A DNA stretch of 64,000 nt from Blastopirellula marina DSM 3645 (lineage in GTDB: Bacteria > Planctomycetota > Planctomycetia > Pirellulales > Pirellulaceae). Under the pieces are notes generated by a model, which saw nothing but the letters and a program-made list of their open reading frames with translations, made no database searches and was not told where the DNA came from. The stretch is from assembly GCF_000153105.1 (NCBI RefSeq), contig NZ_CH672376.1, positions 1,190,817-1,254,816 of the forward strand, given 5' to 3'. Shown piece after piece: positions 17,262 through 26,352 of the stretch (its first letter is position 1; every line of letters begins with the position of its first letter). The position numbers and the translations under genes were made by a program.

Positions 17262-18038
17262 TTAAGTAACGCGGCGTCCCAGCGAAGTGGGGAGCGTCGC
17301 GCCGCGTGCTTGGGGTTTGGCTTCCGCGTTGTTCCGGCTCGTGGAATGGGGGAGCGTGGCGTCTTTGATGACCATCAGCGCCGACCCCATCGATTGCGTC
17401 AAAGGACGAAAACTATTGATCCAGGGATTCGTATCGATCGATGTGACGGCCAGCGAGCTGGGATCGAGCGGCAAGCGAGGCGCGGTCGTGGTCGAAACGA
17501 CCAGATCGCTGGTGAGCTCCCACGGCAGATCAAAGGGAGACCGGACCGGAGAAACGTACTTGGCGTCTTCCCAATCCAGTAGCTCGAGCGAATCGTCGCT
17601 CATCGCGAAATTCAAGTCCGGCTGCCCATCCGTCGTCGCGACGTAGGTTCCGATACGGTCATCTCTTTCCTGGCGTAGCGAGAAGGGGATGAACGCCAGA
17701 ATCAGCAGTGAAGCAGCCAACGCGAGAGCGGCGATCGGCAGCCAGGCGCCGGCTTGGCCGAAAATCGTACGATTCTCCGCGACTGGGGCTGCGGCGAGTG
17801 GGGGAAGAACGGCCGACAGAGATTGGACTTGCTGAATCACGCGGTCGGCCAGAACCTGGTCGCCAGACGGATGGTCCCAAGATTCTAGGCCATCGAAAAG
17901 GGTGTCATAGGCGGCGGCGAGCCGCTCGCAGCGGTCGCGATCCGCCGAGTCGACGCGCGCCAGCAGTTGACCGACATCGGACAGACGTCGCTCGTCGAGC
18001 AAATCTTGCAGCTGGTTTTCAAACTCGACGTACTTCAT
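17262..18038 (-). CDS. Membrane anti-sigma-like protein paired with ECF sigma
   Basis: A 258-aa protein with one transmembrane helix (AWLPIAALALAASLLILAFI, about residues 97-116), a cytosolic helical N-terminus and a long exterior C-terminus without recognised domain. GTG at 18044 is also in frame, but AAGGA sits seven bases before the ATG at 18038, which decides the start. The gene overlaps the 3' end of the ECF sigma gene by 20 bases, so the two are translationally coupled. Topology and coupling fit an anti-sigma factor. The zinc-binding HxxxCxxC motif of ZAS-type anti-sigma factors is absent, so assignment rests mainly on context. Confidence 0.6.
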   Translation of the reverse strand: MKYVEFENQLQDLLDERRLSDVGQLLARVDSADRDRCERLAAAYDTLFDGLESWDHPSGDQVLADRVIQQVQSLSAVLPPLAAAPVAENRTIFGQAGAWLPIAALALAASLLILAFIPFSLRQERDDRIGTYVATTDGQPDLNFAMSDDSLELLDWEDAKYVSPVRSPFDLPWELTSDLVVSTTTAPRLPLDPSSLAVTSIDTNPWINSFRPLTQSMGSALMVIKDATLPHSTSRNNAEAKPQARGATLPTSLGRRVT

Positions 18039-18585
18039 CTTCACGTCCTTCTAGTACCCCTCTTTGCGAAAGTCGAGCAATCATTTCCCTCCGTGCTCGA
18101 TGTACCCATGTCTTGATCGTTCCCAGCGGTCGTCCCAGTTGCTGGCTGATCTCGATATAGCTCAGTTCATGTTCATGAAACAATAAAAAGGCTTGTCGGT
18201 ATTCCGACCGGACTTGCTGCAGGGCCAAATGAACTTCTTCCGCCAAAATTTGAGCCGGCTGCAGGTCAGGTCGATGATCGGCGACATGCTCCTCAATGGG
18301 GTGGGCTTGAGGCCGCCTTTTCCGTTTCGACAACAACGTCCGGCAGCGATTGCCGGCGATCGTCAAAATCCAGGGCTCCAGCGGACGCTCACGATCCCAG
18401 TGATGCAAACTGCGGATAACGCGCACGAAGGTCTCTTGGGCCATATCTTCGGCTTCGTGGTGCTCTCCCACCATCCGGAAGCAGAGCGCATACACTTTAT
18501 GTCGAAATAGGTCGATGAATTGCCGGATGGCGGAATCGTCTCCCGCACGGCATTGATCGACCAACAGGCAAATGTCGGAGGTCAA
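18019..18585 (-). CDS. ECF-type RNA polymerase sigma factor
   Basis: A 188-aa sigma-70 family protein with region 2 (RQFIDLFRHKVYALCFRMVG, then HEAEDMAQETFVRVIRSL) and region 4 (YRQAFLLFHEHELSYIEIS, LGRPLGTIKTWVHRARREM). No region 1 or 3, so an ECF factor directing stress or envelope regulons. No ATG is available: TTG at 18585 has AAGG eight bases upstream and yields a typical start (TSDICLLVDQCRAGDD); a TTG at 18621 is the alternative. The anti-sigma-like gene overlaps its 3' end. Target promoters cannot be read from the window. Confidence 0.9.
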   Translation of the reverse strand: MTSDICLLVDQCRAGDDSAIRQFIDLFRHKVYALCFRMVGEHHEAEDMAQETFVRVIRSLHHWDRERPLEPWILTIAGNRCRTLLSKRKRRPQAHPIEEHVADHRPDLQPAQILAEEVHLALQQVRSEYRQAFLLFHEHELSYIEISQQLGRPLGTIKTWVHRARREMIARLSQRGVLEGREDEVRRV

Positions 18586-18743
18586 CGGCCAAACCTTTCC
18601 GCGGCGTTTCCGTTCAGTCAAACTTACTTGGGGACGTCGACCGGAGTTTCACGCGAATCCGCAGGAATTGGAGACCGGTCTCGGCCTACTCGCACTTCGC
18701 TGCGAGAACGCGCGTCTTCAGAATATTATGGCTGGATCAACGT

Positions 18744-18771
18744 AAAAAAGCCGGCTTGAGGCCGGCTTTTT
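18744..18771 (-). terminator. Terminator of the FHA gene
   Basis: GCCGGC (18750-18755) pairs with GCCGGC (18761-18766) around a 5-base loop, flanked by six A and five T. Symmetric, so it can work on both strands; on the reverse strand it follows the FHA stop by about 30 bases. Confidence 0.8.
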
Positions 18772-18799
18772 CAAATCTTGATGGGGAAAGTGACGACAT

Positions 18800-19477
18800 T
18801 TATCGTCGATCGAACATCTTTTTCAGCGTTTCCTGGGCCGCATCACGGCTGTTCGTCGACTCGTCTTTGTCAATCTTCGGCAGTTTGCCGAACTCTTTCT
18901 TTTTGCGGCCCGAGAAGATGCCCATAAAGCCCGACTTGGTCGAGGCGCCTTCTTCGTCTTCGTTCGTCGCATTTTCCATGTCTTCGTCGAAATCTTCGAC
19001 GTTGACCGTTTCTCCGAGACGGAACTGACGACCTTCCGGATTGTCGATCCGGTCTCGGCGATCTTCTTCGTCCGCTTCGGCCAGCCAGCCGGCGACGTCA
19101 GAATCATTTAAGCCGGCTTCGGCGACGCGCGTGGCCGCTTCTTTGACGCTGTTCACGCGGGGCCGTTTGGCGGCGCCGAGCGAATGATCAATCAACACGA
19201 GGAATTCGAGCGGACCAACGCGAAGTTCGTCCCCCATTTTCAATTCGACCGTGCCGCTTATTGCTTCGTTGTTGACGAAGGTGCCATTCTTGCTGCCGAA
19301 ATCTTCGATCACTAGCTTCGAGTCGGCGACGCGCAGCTCGCAATGTTTGCGACTGATCATGTCGCTTTTCGGTTTCAGGTGACATCCATCGCCGCGTCCA
19401 ATGACAAAGCTATCGACCGGAATCTTGAATTCCTTGCCGGAACTTGGCCCTCGAACAACCCTTAACATTACTTGCAT
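18800..19477 (-). CDS. FHA-domain protein
   Basis: A 225-aa cytosolic protein. The ATG at 19477 has AAGGA six bases upstream; an in-frame TTG two codons earlier lacks spacing. The FHA domain (about residues 5-95) shows the phosphothreonine-binding residues in FVIGRGDGCHL, ISRKHCEL and FGSKNGTFVN. The C-terminal half is highly acidic and disordered (VNVEDFDEDMENATNEDEEG) followed by a basic patch (SGRKKKEFGK). FHA proteins read phosphothreonine marks from Ser/Thr kinases; no kinase gene is nearby. Monocistronic with a strong terminator. Confidence 0.85.
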   Translation of the reverse strand: MQVMLRVVRGPSSGKEFKIPVDSFVIGRGDGCHLKPKSDMISRKHCELRVADSKLVIEDFGSKNGTFVNNEAISGTVELKMGDELRVGPLEFLVLIDHSLGAAKRPRVNSVKEAATRVAEAGLNDSDVAGWLAEADEEDRRDRIDNPEGRQFRLGETVNVEDFDEDMENATNEDEEGASTKSGFMGIFSGRKKKEFGKLPKIDKDESTNSRDAAQETLKKMFDRR

Positions 19478-19879
19478 CGACAATCCTTCCTTCGCATTGG
19501 TCCCGCCCCCGAGATTCTCTGAACAAAATAATTACGGGTCGCAATAGGTTGGGGATAAAACCGCGAATAGGATTTGGGAGACATCCCGAACGCAATCCAG
19601 GGGATTGCTCTCGAATGTCTGGTGGAAAAGGAATCTTCAACTTGCCGGAGGATAAGTAGGAATAGGCAAGTCATTAGCTACTTAGCGTAATGCTGGCGAT
19701 CGCCAGAAAAAATGACCAATCTGAGGGGGTATGATTTCATTTCTGAAAACTTCACACTCCCTTCTATCGTCTTCTTCTTTCTTAATTATCGGCAAAAGCA
19801 TGGCGTTTTCGCCAGACTCATAATACTCCGCCGTAAAGTTGCGGTCAAAGGAGATTTATCTTCCGATGAGTGCGATTCT
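19478..19879. other. 402-base gap between FHA and lipoate-ligase genes
   Basis: No convincing gene. It holds the FHA promoter region and a 14-bp palindrome CTGGCGATCGCCAG (19693-19706) followed by six A, of unknown meaning. Open frames across 19712-19939 on the + strand have no family signature. Confidence 0.4.
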
Positions 19880-20617
19880 CTACTTTTTCTCGGTCCATTC
19901 GGCCGCAGCGAATCGCTCTCTTTCAATCTTCACGGCTGAAGTCGACTCGGCCTCGGTAAGTTGGCCAACTTTAAAATTCAGACTCAGTGCGTCGCTAAGT
20001 TCCTGTAGCCAAGCCTTTTGCAGCGCATTGGATGAAATTTGCGTGCTAGCAAGGTCGGTAATGCCAGGAAGTTGGGGGGCTTTTTGCGATCGCGCCAACA
20101 GGATGCTGCCGTGCTGGAGCACAGCGCCCCGGCCGCGGCGCTGCGCGCTGCCGCAAACCTTATAGCCATCGATGATTACGTCGACACTGCTGCGACGTTC
20201 GAAGCAGAGAAAGGGAGCGTCGCCGTCGTTCTTGTGTGGGTTTCCGCAAATTGTCGCGGTCACGCCTAAATTTTTCAGCGTTCGAATCAAAGCTTGGTGA
20301 AACAAATCAAACAGACCGGTCACCGCCGTGCTGCGTGGGTCGGCCGTCGGTACGCAATAGCTGTAGGTCAGCTCTTGGTCGTGCATGATGGCGCCGCCGC
20401 CAGAGCCGCGACGCACGCAAGCAGCATCGCTGCTTTCAGGATGGGACCAGCGATCGGCGTACTTTTGGAAGTAACCAAGCGACAGCGTCGGCGCGCTCCA
20501 CTCATAAAACCGGAGCGTCGGCGTCAGGCTATCGGCGGTCGACTCCAGCAGGGAGTCGTCAACCGCCATATTCCAGCTTCCGCGGTGGGAAGCGTTTTCA
20601 ATCAGACGAACCGCCAT
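19880..20617 (-). CDS. Lipoate--protein ligase family protein
   Basis: A 245-aa BPL/LplA/LipB-type catalytic domain. Signature motifs are RRGSGGGAIMHD (residues 69-80) and DGYKVCGSAQRR with the catalytic Lys153. It should attach lipoate or octanoate to a lipoyl domain. It is the last gene of the glycine cleavage operon, 9 bases after gcvPB, so the natural acceptor is the GcvH Lys66 encoded three genes upstream. No C-terminal accessory domain, so it may be an LplA2/LipM-like octanoyl- or lipoyl-transferase; sequence cannot separate these. Confidence 0.85.
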   Translation of the reverse strand: MAVRLIENASHRGSWNMAVDDSLLESTADSLTPTLRFYEWSAPTLSLGYFQKYADRWSHPESSDAACVRRGSGGGAIMHDQELTYSYCVPTADPRSTAVTGLFDLFHQALIRTLKNLGVTATICGNPHKNDGDAPFLCFERRSSVDVIIDGYKVCGSAQRRGRGAVLQHGSILLARSQKAPQLPGITDLASTQISSNALQKAWLQELSDALSLNFKVGQLTEAESTSAVKIERERFAAAEWTEKK

Positions 20618-20626
20618 TGGACCGCC

Positions 20627-22081
20627 CTAGCCGCACACGGCCCGCAGGCAAGGCTGCCGCGCCGCTTGAACTTCGTTCGGTCGGCTGATCGGCGTCGTAT
20701 GAGGCGCTTCGTGCAATAGCTCGGCCGGCTCTTCGGTAATGCGGAAGAGGATCTCGACAAACGCGTCGAGCATCTCTTTGCTTTCCGTTTCGGTCGGCTC
20801 GACCATCATCGCTTCGGGCACCGTCAGCGGAAAGTAAACGGTCGGAGCATGAAAGCCATAGTCGAGCAGGCGCTTGGCGATATCCATCGCCGTGACTCCT
20901 TTTTCCTGCTTTAGCTTCGCCGCCGACGCGACAAACTCGTGCATGCAACGCAGCCCGTGCGGCACCGGCAGAAAGTGTTTGATCTTGCTGAGCAGATAGT
21001 TGGCGTTGAGCACCGCGTTTTCAGAAACCGCTTTCAGCCCGTCTGGTCCGTACGACAGGATGTAGCAGTAGGCCCGCACTAACACGCCGACGTTGCCGAA
21101 GAAGGTGCGGACGCGACCGATCGATTCGGGGCGATCGTAGTCGAGCCGGTATTTGTCTCCCTCTTTCACCACGATTGGCGAAGGAAGGAAGGGCGCGATT
21201 TTCTCGGCGACGCAGATGGGACCGGCGCCGGGGCCGCCGCCGCCGTGTGGGCCGCTGAAAGTCTTGTGCGGGTTGTAGTGCATCATGTCGGCGCCGACGT
21301 CGCCGGGACGCGAGATCCCCAGCACGGCGTTCATGTTGGCGCCGTCCAAATAAATCAAGCCGCCAGCAGCGTGAACCGCGTCGGCGATTTCGGCCATCTG
21401 CGTCTCAAACAAGCCGAGCGTGCTGGGGTTGGTGATCATGAAGACGGCGACCTGGTCGTTTAGTTTGCTGCGCAGGTCGTCCATGTCGACTGCGCCGTCT
21501 ACCGTGCGGACCGTGACCGCCGTGAAGCCGGCCATCTGAGCGCTGGCCGGGTTGGTGCCGTGCGAACTGTCCGGCGACAACACCAGCTTGCGCTGCTCTT
21601 GGCCGATTGAGCGGAAGTAGGCGGCGGCCGACATCAGCGCGGTCCATTCGCCGTGAGCGCCGGCGGCCGGTTGCAGCGAGATCGCCGGTAGGCCGGAGAT
21701 CTCGGTCAGGAACTGCTGCAGTTCGTAAAGCAACTGCAGCATGCCTTGCAGCGAATCTTCGGGCTGATAGGGATGCAAGTCGACGATGCCCGGCAGCGAA
21801 GCGAGTCGCTCGTTGCGCTTCGGGTTGTACTTCATCGTGCACGAACCGAGCGGATAGTAGTGCGTGTCGACCGACATGTTGAGCGTCGACAAGTTGGTGT
21901 AGTGACGCACCACTTCCGGTTCGGCCAACTCCGGCAAAGCGGGCGGGTTGTCGGCCAAGACGTCGGCCGGCAGCAGTTCGCTGAGCGGCGTCTCCGGCAC
22001 ATCGCACTTGGGCATCACTACGGCGCGACGACCCGGCTGCGAAAGTTCGGTCAACAGATGAGTGGATCGTGTATTACGCAT
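20627..22081 (-). CDS. gcvPB: Glycine dehydrogenase (decarboxylating) subunit 2
   Basis: A 484-aa PLP enzyme, the C-terminal half of a split P-protein. The PLP lysine is K273 in YNPHKTFSGPHGGGGPG; SLQPAAGAHGEW and SSHGTNPASA are further signatures. With subunit 1 it decarboxylates glycine and passes the aminomethyl group to lipoyl-GcvH. The start overlaps the end of gcvPA by 8 bases, so translation is coupled and a 1:1 ratio is expected. Length is normal for the split form. Confidence 0.95.
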   Translation of the reverse strand: MRNTRSTHLLTELSQPGRRAVVMPKCDVPETPLSELLPADVLADNPPALPELAEPEVVRHYTNLSTLNMSVDTHYYPLGSCTMKYNPKRNERLASLPGIVDLHPYQPEDSLQGMLQLLYELQQFLTEISGLPAISLQPAAGAHGEWTALMSAAAYFRSIGQEQRKLVLSPDSSHGTNPASAQMAGFTAVTVRTVDGAVDMDDLRSKLNDQVAVFMITNPSTLGLFETQMAEIADAVHAAGGLIYLDGANMNAVLGISRPGDVGADMMHYNPHKTFSGPHGGGGPGAGPICVAEKIAPFLPSPIVVKEGDKYRLDYDRPESIGRVRTFFGNVGVLVRAYCYILSYGPDGLKAVSENAVLNANYLLSKIKHFLPVPHGLRCMHEFVASAAKLKQEKGVTAMDIAKRLLDYGFHAPTVYFPLTVPEAMMVEPTETESKEMLDAFVEILFRITEEPAELLHEAPHTTPISRPNEVQAARQPCLRAVCG

Positions 22082-23441
22082 GGATCGTCGTCCGATTGGT
22101 TGTCAGGGCCAAGGTTTTCACAAGACCGTCGATCTCGACGCGAGTTCGCTTTTCGGTCACCGTTACCAGGAAACAGTCGGCTAGTTCGGGGAACCAGGTT
22201 CCCAGCGCTACGCCGGCGAAGAAACCTGCTTCGGACGCGTCGGCCAAGACGGTCGCGACGTCATTTTGCAAATCGCGGACGACAAACTCTTTGAAGAACG
22301 GCGTCGAAAACGCGAGTTCAAACCGCTCTTGCGATGCGATCTGCGTCGCGGCGTAGTGCGACTTACGGGCACACAACTCGCCTACATCTTGCAATCCATG
22401 CGGCCCCATCAAAGCGAGATAGATCGAAGCACGCAGTGCGAACAAGCCTTGGTTGGTGCAGATGTTGCTGGTCGCTTTTTCGCGGCGGATGTGCTGTTCG
22501 CGCGTTTGCAGCGTCAGCACCCAGCAGCGCTTGCCGCGTCGGTCGACCGTTTCGCCGCAGATGCGACCCGGCATGCGACGGACGAACTGTTCGCGACAAG
22601 CCATGATGCCCAAGTAAGGGCCGCCGTACTGCATCGGCGAGCCGAGCGAATGGCCCTCGGCCACCGCGATGTCGGCGCCCAGATCGCCGGGACGTTTGAT
22701 CACGCCTAGGCTGAGCGGATCGAACGACTGGACCAGCAGCGCGTCTTTGGCGTGGGCGATGTCGGCCAAGGCCTGTACTTGCTCGGGCGAGCCGAAGAAG
22801 TTGGGCGACTGGACCACGACGCAGGCCGTTTGATCATCGACGACTGCGGCGACTTCGGCCGGATCGACCGTTCCATTGGGCGTGGGAACGACGACAATCT
22901 GCGTGCCGAGCGGGCCAAAGTACGTGTCAAGAATCTGGCGATACTCAGGATGCACGCTGCCCAAGACGACGATCTTGTCATGCCGACGCACGGTGTTCAT
23001 GCTCATGATCACCGCTTCGGCGATGGCGCTGCCGCCGTCGTACAGACTAGCGTTGGAAACGTCCAAGCCGGTCAGCTCGCAGATGAGCGTCTGGTACTCG
23101 AACATCGCCTGCAAGTTCCCTTGCGACACTTCCGGTTGATAGGGAGTGTAGGAGGTGTAGAACTCGCCGCGAGACGCAAGTGCGTCGACCGCCGCGGGAA
23201 TAAAGTGATCGTAGCTACCGCCCCCTAAGAAGCAGATCTTGTCGCCGGGGCCCTGGTTTTTGGCGGCCAAGGTCGCCAAATGCTGGGTCAGTTCCAGTTC
23301 ACCCATCGCTGGCGGCAGGTCGAGAGGACGACCGAGACGCAGTGACGCCGGGATTTGCTCGAACAGCTCTTCGATCGAAGCCGCGCCGATCGACGCGAGC
23401 ATTTCTTGCTGCTCTTGGGGAGTGTTAAATAGGTAAGCCAT
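22074..23441 (-). CDS. gcvPA: Glycine dehydrogenase (decarboxylating) subunit 1
   Basis: A 455-aa protein beginning MAYLFNTPQEQQEML, the usual N-terminus of the P-protein alpha subunit. Motifs include FLGGGSYDHFIPAAVD, YTPYQPEVSQGNLQ and the EGHSLGSPMQYGGP block. It has the transaminase fold without the PLP lysine, which is in subunit 2. Third gene of the operon. A 117-base gap with GC-rich hairpin potential (23490-23540) separates it from gcvH; this may hold an internal processing or attenuation site. Confidence 0.95.
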   Translation of the reverse strand: MAYLFNTPQEQQEMLASIGAASIEELFEQIPASLRLGRPLDLPPAMGELELTQHLATLAAKNQGPGDKICFLGGGSYDHFIPAAVDALASRGEFYTSYTPYQPEVSQGNLQAMFEYQTLICELTGLDVSNASLYDGGSAIAEAVIMSMNTVRRHDKIVVLGSVHPEYRQILDTYFGPLGTQIVVVPTPNGTVDPAEVAAVVDDQTACVVVQSPNFFGSPEQVQALADIAHAKDALLVQSFDPLSLGVIKRPGDLGADIAVAEGHSLGSPMQYGGPYLGIMACREQFVRRMPGRICGETVDRRGKRCWVLTLQTREQHIRREKATSNICTNQGLFALRASIYLALMGPHGLQDVGELCARKSHYAATQIASQERFELAFSTPFFKEFVVRDLQNDVATVLADASEAGFFAGVALGTWFPELADCFLVTVTEKRTRVEIDGLVKTLALTTNRTTIHA

Positions 23442-23558
23442 AACTTTTCGCGTTGGTCCATATTTGACGTTGCGTGATCGCCTCTAGGAAAGGGACGCCT
23501 CTAGGCGCCGGCCGCGGCATGGATTTGCCGGCGGCGATTCGATCGTGACGGGGAAGGA

Positions 23559-23954
23559 CTAGCCTTCTTCCTGGCACTGCTTTTCATACGCGGGCTGATC
23601 CAACAAGTTGGCCAGGCCGCTTTCGTCCGTGATCTTAATCTTGGCGATCCATCCGCCGGCGTAGGGATCGTCGTTCAACGATTCCAGTTTGTTCGGCAAC
23701 TCTTCGTTTACGGCGATCACTTCGCCGGTCACCGGAGCATAGACGTCGCTGACCGCTTTCACCGATTCGATTTCGCCGAACGGTTGTCCGGCGGTTGTCT
23801 GGGATCCGACTTTCGGCAGTTCCAGATAAACCAAGTCGGTCAACGCTTCGATCGCGAAGGCGCTGATGCCGACTGTCGCCACTTTGCCGCCGTCTTGATC
23901 TTCGACGAAGGCCCATTCATGCGTTTTCGCGTATAGCAGTTGAGAAGGGTCCAC
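23559..23954 (-). CDS. gcvH: Glycine cleavage system H protein
   Basis: A 131-aa lipoyl carrier. The start is GTG at 23954, with AGGAG nine bases upstream; no ATG fits. The lipoylation motif is ESVKAVSD with the acceptor Lys66, on a hammerhead-type beta fold (THEWAF...TVGISAFAIEALTD). It shuttles the aminomethyl group between the P, T and L proteins. The gene follows gcvT by 24 bases. The lipoate ligase at the end of the operon probably modifies it. Confidence 0.97.
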   Translation of the reverse strand: MDPSQLLYAKTHEWAFVEDQDGGKVATVGISAFAIEALTDLVYLELPKVGSQTTAGQPFGEIESVKAVSDVYAPVTGEVIAVNEELPNKLESLNDDPYAGGWIAKIKITDESGLANLLDQPAYEKQCQEEG

Positions 23955-23978
23955 GTTGAGCGTCTCCTGGAGGGTTTT

Positions 23979-25082
23979 TTAGGTGCGAGGACGAGAATAG
24001 AAAGGGAGCGGCGCGACTTCGGCCGCAACACGTTTGCCGCGAATATCAATTTCGACCGCCGTGCCGCTGACCGCAATCGCGGGATCAACATAACCCATCG
24101 CGATCGGTTGGTTGAGGGTCGGCGAGAAAGTACCGCTGGTCACTTCGCCAACTTGTTGGTCGCCGATGTGCACAGTGCAATGTTCACGCGGAACGCGACG
24201 ATCCGCACAGCGGAAGCCGACGCGGACCATCGGCGGAGCCGCGTCACGCGCCGCTTCCAACCGGTCTTTGCCGATAAAGTCGTGATCAAACGAAACGCCG
24301 AACGTGAGGCCCGCGGTGATCGGATCAATCGACTCGGACAGTTCGTGCCCGTACAACGGCATCGCCGCTTCCAGACGCAACGTATCGCGTGCCCCTAGTC
24401 CGCACGGCAACCCGCCGAGCGGTTGGGCGGCATTCAATATCTGGTCCCAAATCGCAATCGCCGCGGCGGCCGGCACGGTCACTTCGACCCCATCTTCGCC
24501 GGTATAGCCGGTTCGGCTGATCAGCGCCGGCTCGCCGCAAAGCGTGCCGAGGGCGCCCGAGTAATATTTCAAATCACTGATCGGTACGTCGCACAGCGGC
24601 TGGACCGCTGCGATCGCTTTCGGTCCTTGGACCGCGATCATCGCCGTCTCCAGCGTGTGGTCGGTAAAGACGACCCCTTCGCTGGGGAGATGTTGCTCGA
24701 TCCAAGCGGCGATCTTTTGGCGATTTCCGGCGTTCACCACCAGCCAAAAGTACTGGTTGTCTCCTTCGCCCAGATTGTAAATCAGAACGTCGTCCAGGAT
24801 TCCCCCTTCGTCGTTACAGACCAGGCTGTAGCGGATCTTGCCCATCGGCACGACCGAGGCTTTGCGGGTAAGCAATTTGTCAAGGAAATCGCCAGCGCCA
24901 GCCCCGTCAAAGCGGAAGCGAGCCATATGAGAGACGTCGAACATGCCGACCGCGGTGCGCGTCGCGTTATGCTCGTCAATAATCGAAGTGTACTGAACCG
25001 GCATCGACCAGCCGCCGAAATCGACCAGGCGGCCGCCAGCGGCATGATGCCAATCATAAAGAGGCGTTTTGGCGAGCGTCAT
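23979..25082 (-). CDS. gcvT: Aminomethyltransferase, glycine cleavage T protein
   Basis: A 367-aa folate enzyme. The frame is open to 25253, but the ATG at 25082 (GGAG four bases upstream) gives the usual N-terminus TLAKTPLYDWHHAAGGRLVDF and normal length. Signatures are GMFDVSHMARFRFDG and RTGYTGEDGVEV. It transfers the methylene group from GcvH to tetrahydrofolate and releases ammonia. First gene of the gcvT-H-PA-PB-ligase operon. No glycine riboswitch is recognisable in the 319 bases upstream. Confidence 0.96.
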   Translation of the reverse strand: MTLAKTPLYDWHHAAGGRLVDFGGWSMPVQYTSIIDEHNATRTAVGMFDVSHMARFRFDGAGAGDFLDKLLTRKASVVPMGKIRYSLVCNDEGGILDDVLIYNLGEGDNQYFWLVVNAGNRQKIAAWIEQHLPSEGVVFTDHTLETAMIAVQGPKAIAAVQPLCDVPISDLKYYSGALGTLCGEPALISRTGYTGEDGVEVTVPAAAAIAIWDQILNAAQPLGGLPCGLGARDTLRLEAAMPLYGHELSESIDPITAGLTFGVSFDHDFIGKDRLEAARDAAPPMVRVGFRCADRRVPREHCTVHIGDQQVGEVTSGTFSPTLNQPIAMGYVDPAIAVSGTAVEIDIRGKRVAAEVAPLPFYSRPRT

Positions 25083-25401
25083 CTTGCTCCAGGGTGGTTT
25101 GGGACCAATGGATTTCCGCAGGATACAAGGCAACAAGGCGGCTGGCGTCGCAAATACTGTTCGCGCACAACCAGATCGCTCTCGAATCACAACTTTTGCG
25201 ACGCGAAAGAGAAGGGCGCCCAACGCCGCACTCAAAAGAGCGACGCTCGACAATGCTCAGATGCCAATTAGCGAAAGATCAACAGTACTGGCAAATTGTA
25301 ACCCACTGCGCCCACAGTGCTAGGGGCGAAGCGGCGTGTGGTTTACCGTTCTTTCAAATCGATGCGCTCGGAGATAAGGTGAAAATCGGCGCGTCGCGGC
25401 C
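25083..25401. other. 319-base gap upstream of gcvT
   Basis: Holds the gcv operon promoter region and the tail spacer of the bestrophin gene. I looked for the paired glycine-riboswitch aptamer and did not find it. No gene is supported here. Confidence 0.4.
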
Positions 25402-26352
25402 TTAAATCAGCAAATGATCCACCGGCTCGATCGGCGGTGGAATCTCATGGGCCGGGTGACCCGAAAGCTGCCGCACGTTGATTTCGATCATCGTGGTCAA
25501 CTGCAATAGCGGCAGATCGTTGTCATCGATGCTGAACGGCTGTTCGATCTCGTCGCCGACCGCATCCAATCCCAAGAAGGCGTAAGCGACCAATGCGACC
25601 ACGACCGGGGTCAAGATGCCGACCGTATCGTGCAGCCCGCAGGGGAGCGCGAGACAGTACAACAGCACGGTCCGGTGGGTCAGCACGCTGTAAGTAAACG
25701 GAATCGGCGTGCTTTTGATCCGCTCGCAACCACCTTGGATCGCGAGCATCTCGGTCAAATTTTGATGCAGCAGCGGCAGATGAAACACGTTCAACCGCTC
25801 CCCGCGCCACGCGTTGTTGATGCAGCGAGAAATTCGGTCGGCGATCGCCGCCGGCACGTTGTCTTGTGCAAGGCAGCTCTCGGCTTCTTCCGTATCCTCC
25901 AGTCGCTGACGGATTTCCACCGAAGCGTCCGTATCCCGCAGTCGATGCCGCAGCGCATTGATGTAAGCAATGATCAGCAGCACCATGCGACGCTGGTCTT
26001 GGGCCGGTGCGGCGGAAACGCTGGTCGAATTTTCGTCGCCGATCAACGTATTGATCTGCATCGTAAAAGTGCGACAGACATTCACCATCCGCCCCCACAA
26101 CTTGCGACCTTCCCAATAACGGTCGTAGGCGGCGTTATTGCGAAAGCCGAGAAAGATCGCCAGCGCCAGCCCCACAATCGTAAACGGCGCCATCGTCAAC
26201 GTATAAGCATGCGCCGGAAAAACCAACGCAATCGCCGTCGTGAAGATCGAGAAGCCGACCACCACCGCAAACCGCGGCCAAATCCGATCCATGGTCGTCC
26301 CATGAATCGCAAAGATCATCCGCAGCCAACTATCTTTTTCGGTGACGATCAT
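25402..26352 (-). CDS. Bestrophin-family membrane channel
   Basis: A 316-aa membrane protein. The signature FRNNAAYDRYWEGRKLWG (about residues 70-87) is the bestrophin/UPF0187 motif; hydrophobic segments lie around residues 25-45, 50-68, 225-250. Bacterial homologues form pentameric channels for ions (sodium or chloride). The C-terminus is cytosolic and acidic. Monocistronic, upstream of gcvT on the same strand but separated by more than 300 bases. Confidence 0.85.
   Translation of the reverse strand: MIVTEKDSWLRMIFAIHGTTMDRIWPRFAVVVGFSIFTTAIALVFPAHAYTLTMAPFTIVGLALAIFLGFRNNAAYDRYWEGRKLWGRMVNVCRTFTMQINTLIGDENSTSVSAAPAQDQRRMVLLIIAYINALRHRLRDTDASVEIRQRLEDTEEAESCLAQDNVPAAIADRISRCINNAWRGERLNVFHLPLLHQNLTEMLAIQGGCERIKSTPIPFTYSVLTHRTVLLYCLALPCGLHDTVGILTPVVVALVAYAFLGLDAVGDEIEQPFSIDDNDLPLLQLTTMIEINVRQLSGHPAHEIPPPIEPVDHLLI

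Noticed and set aside
25083-25401. Glycine riboswitch upstream of gcvT
   Set aside because: The conserved aptamer segments are not found in the leader on the reverse strand.
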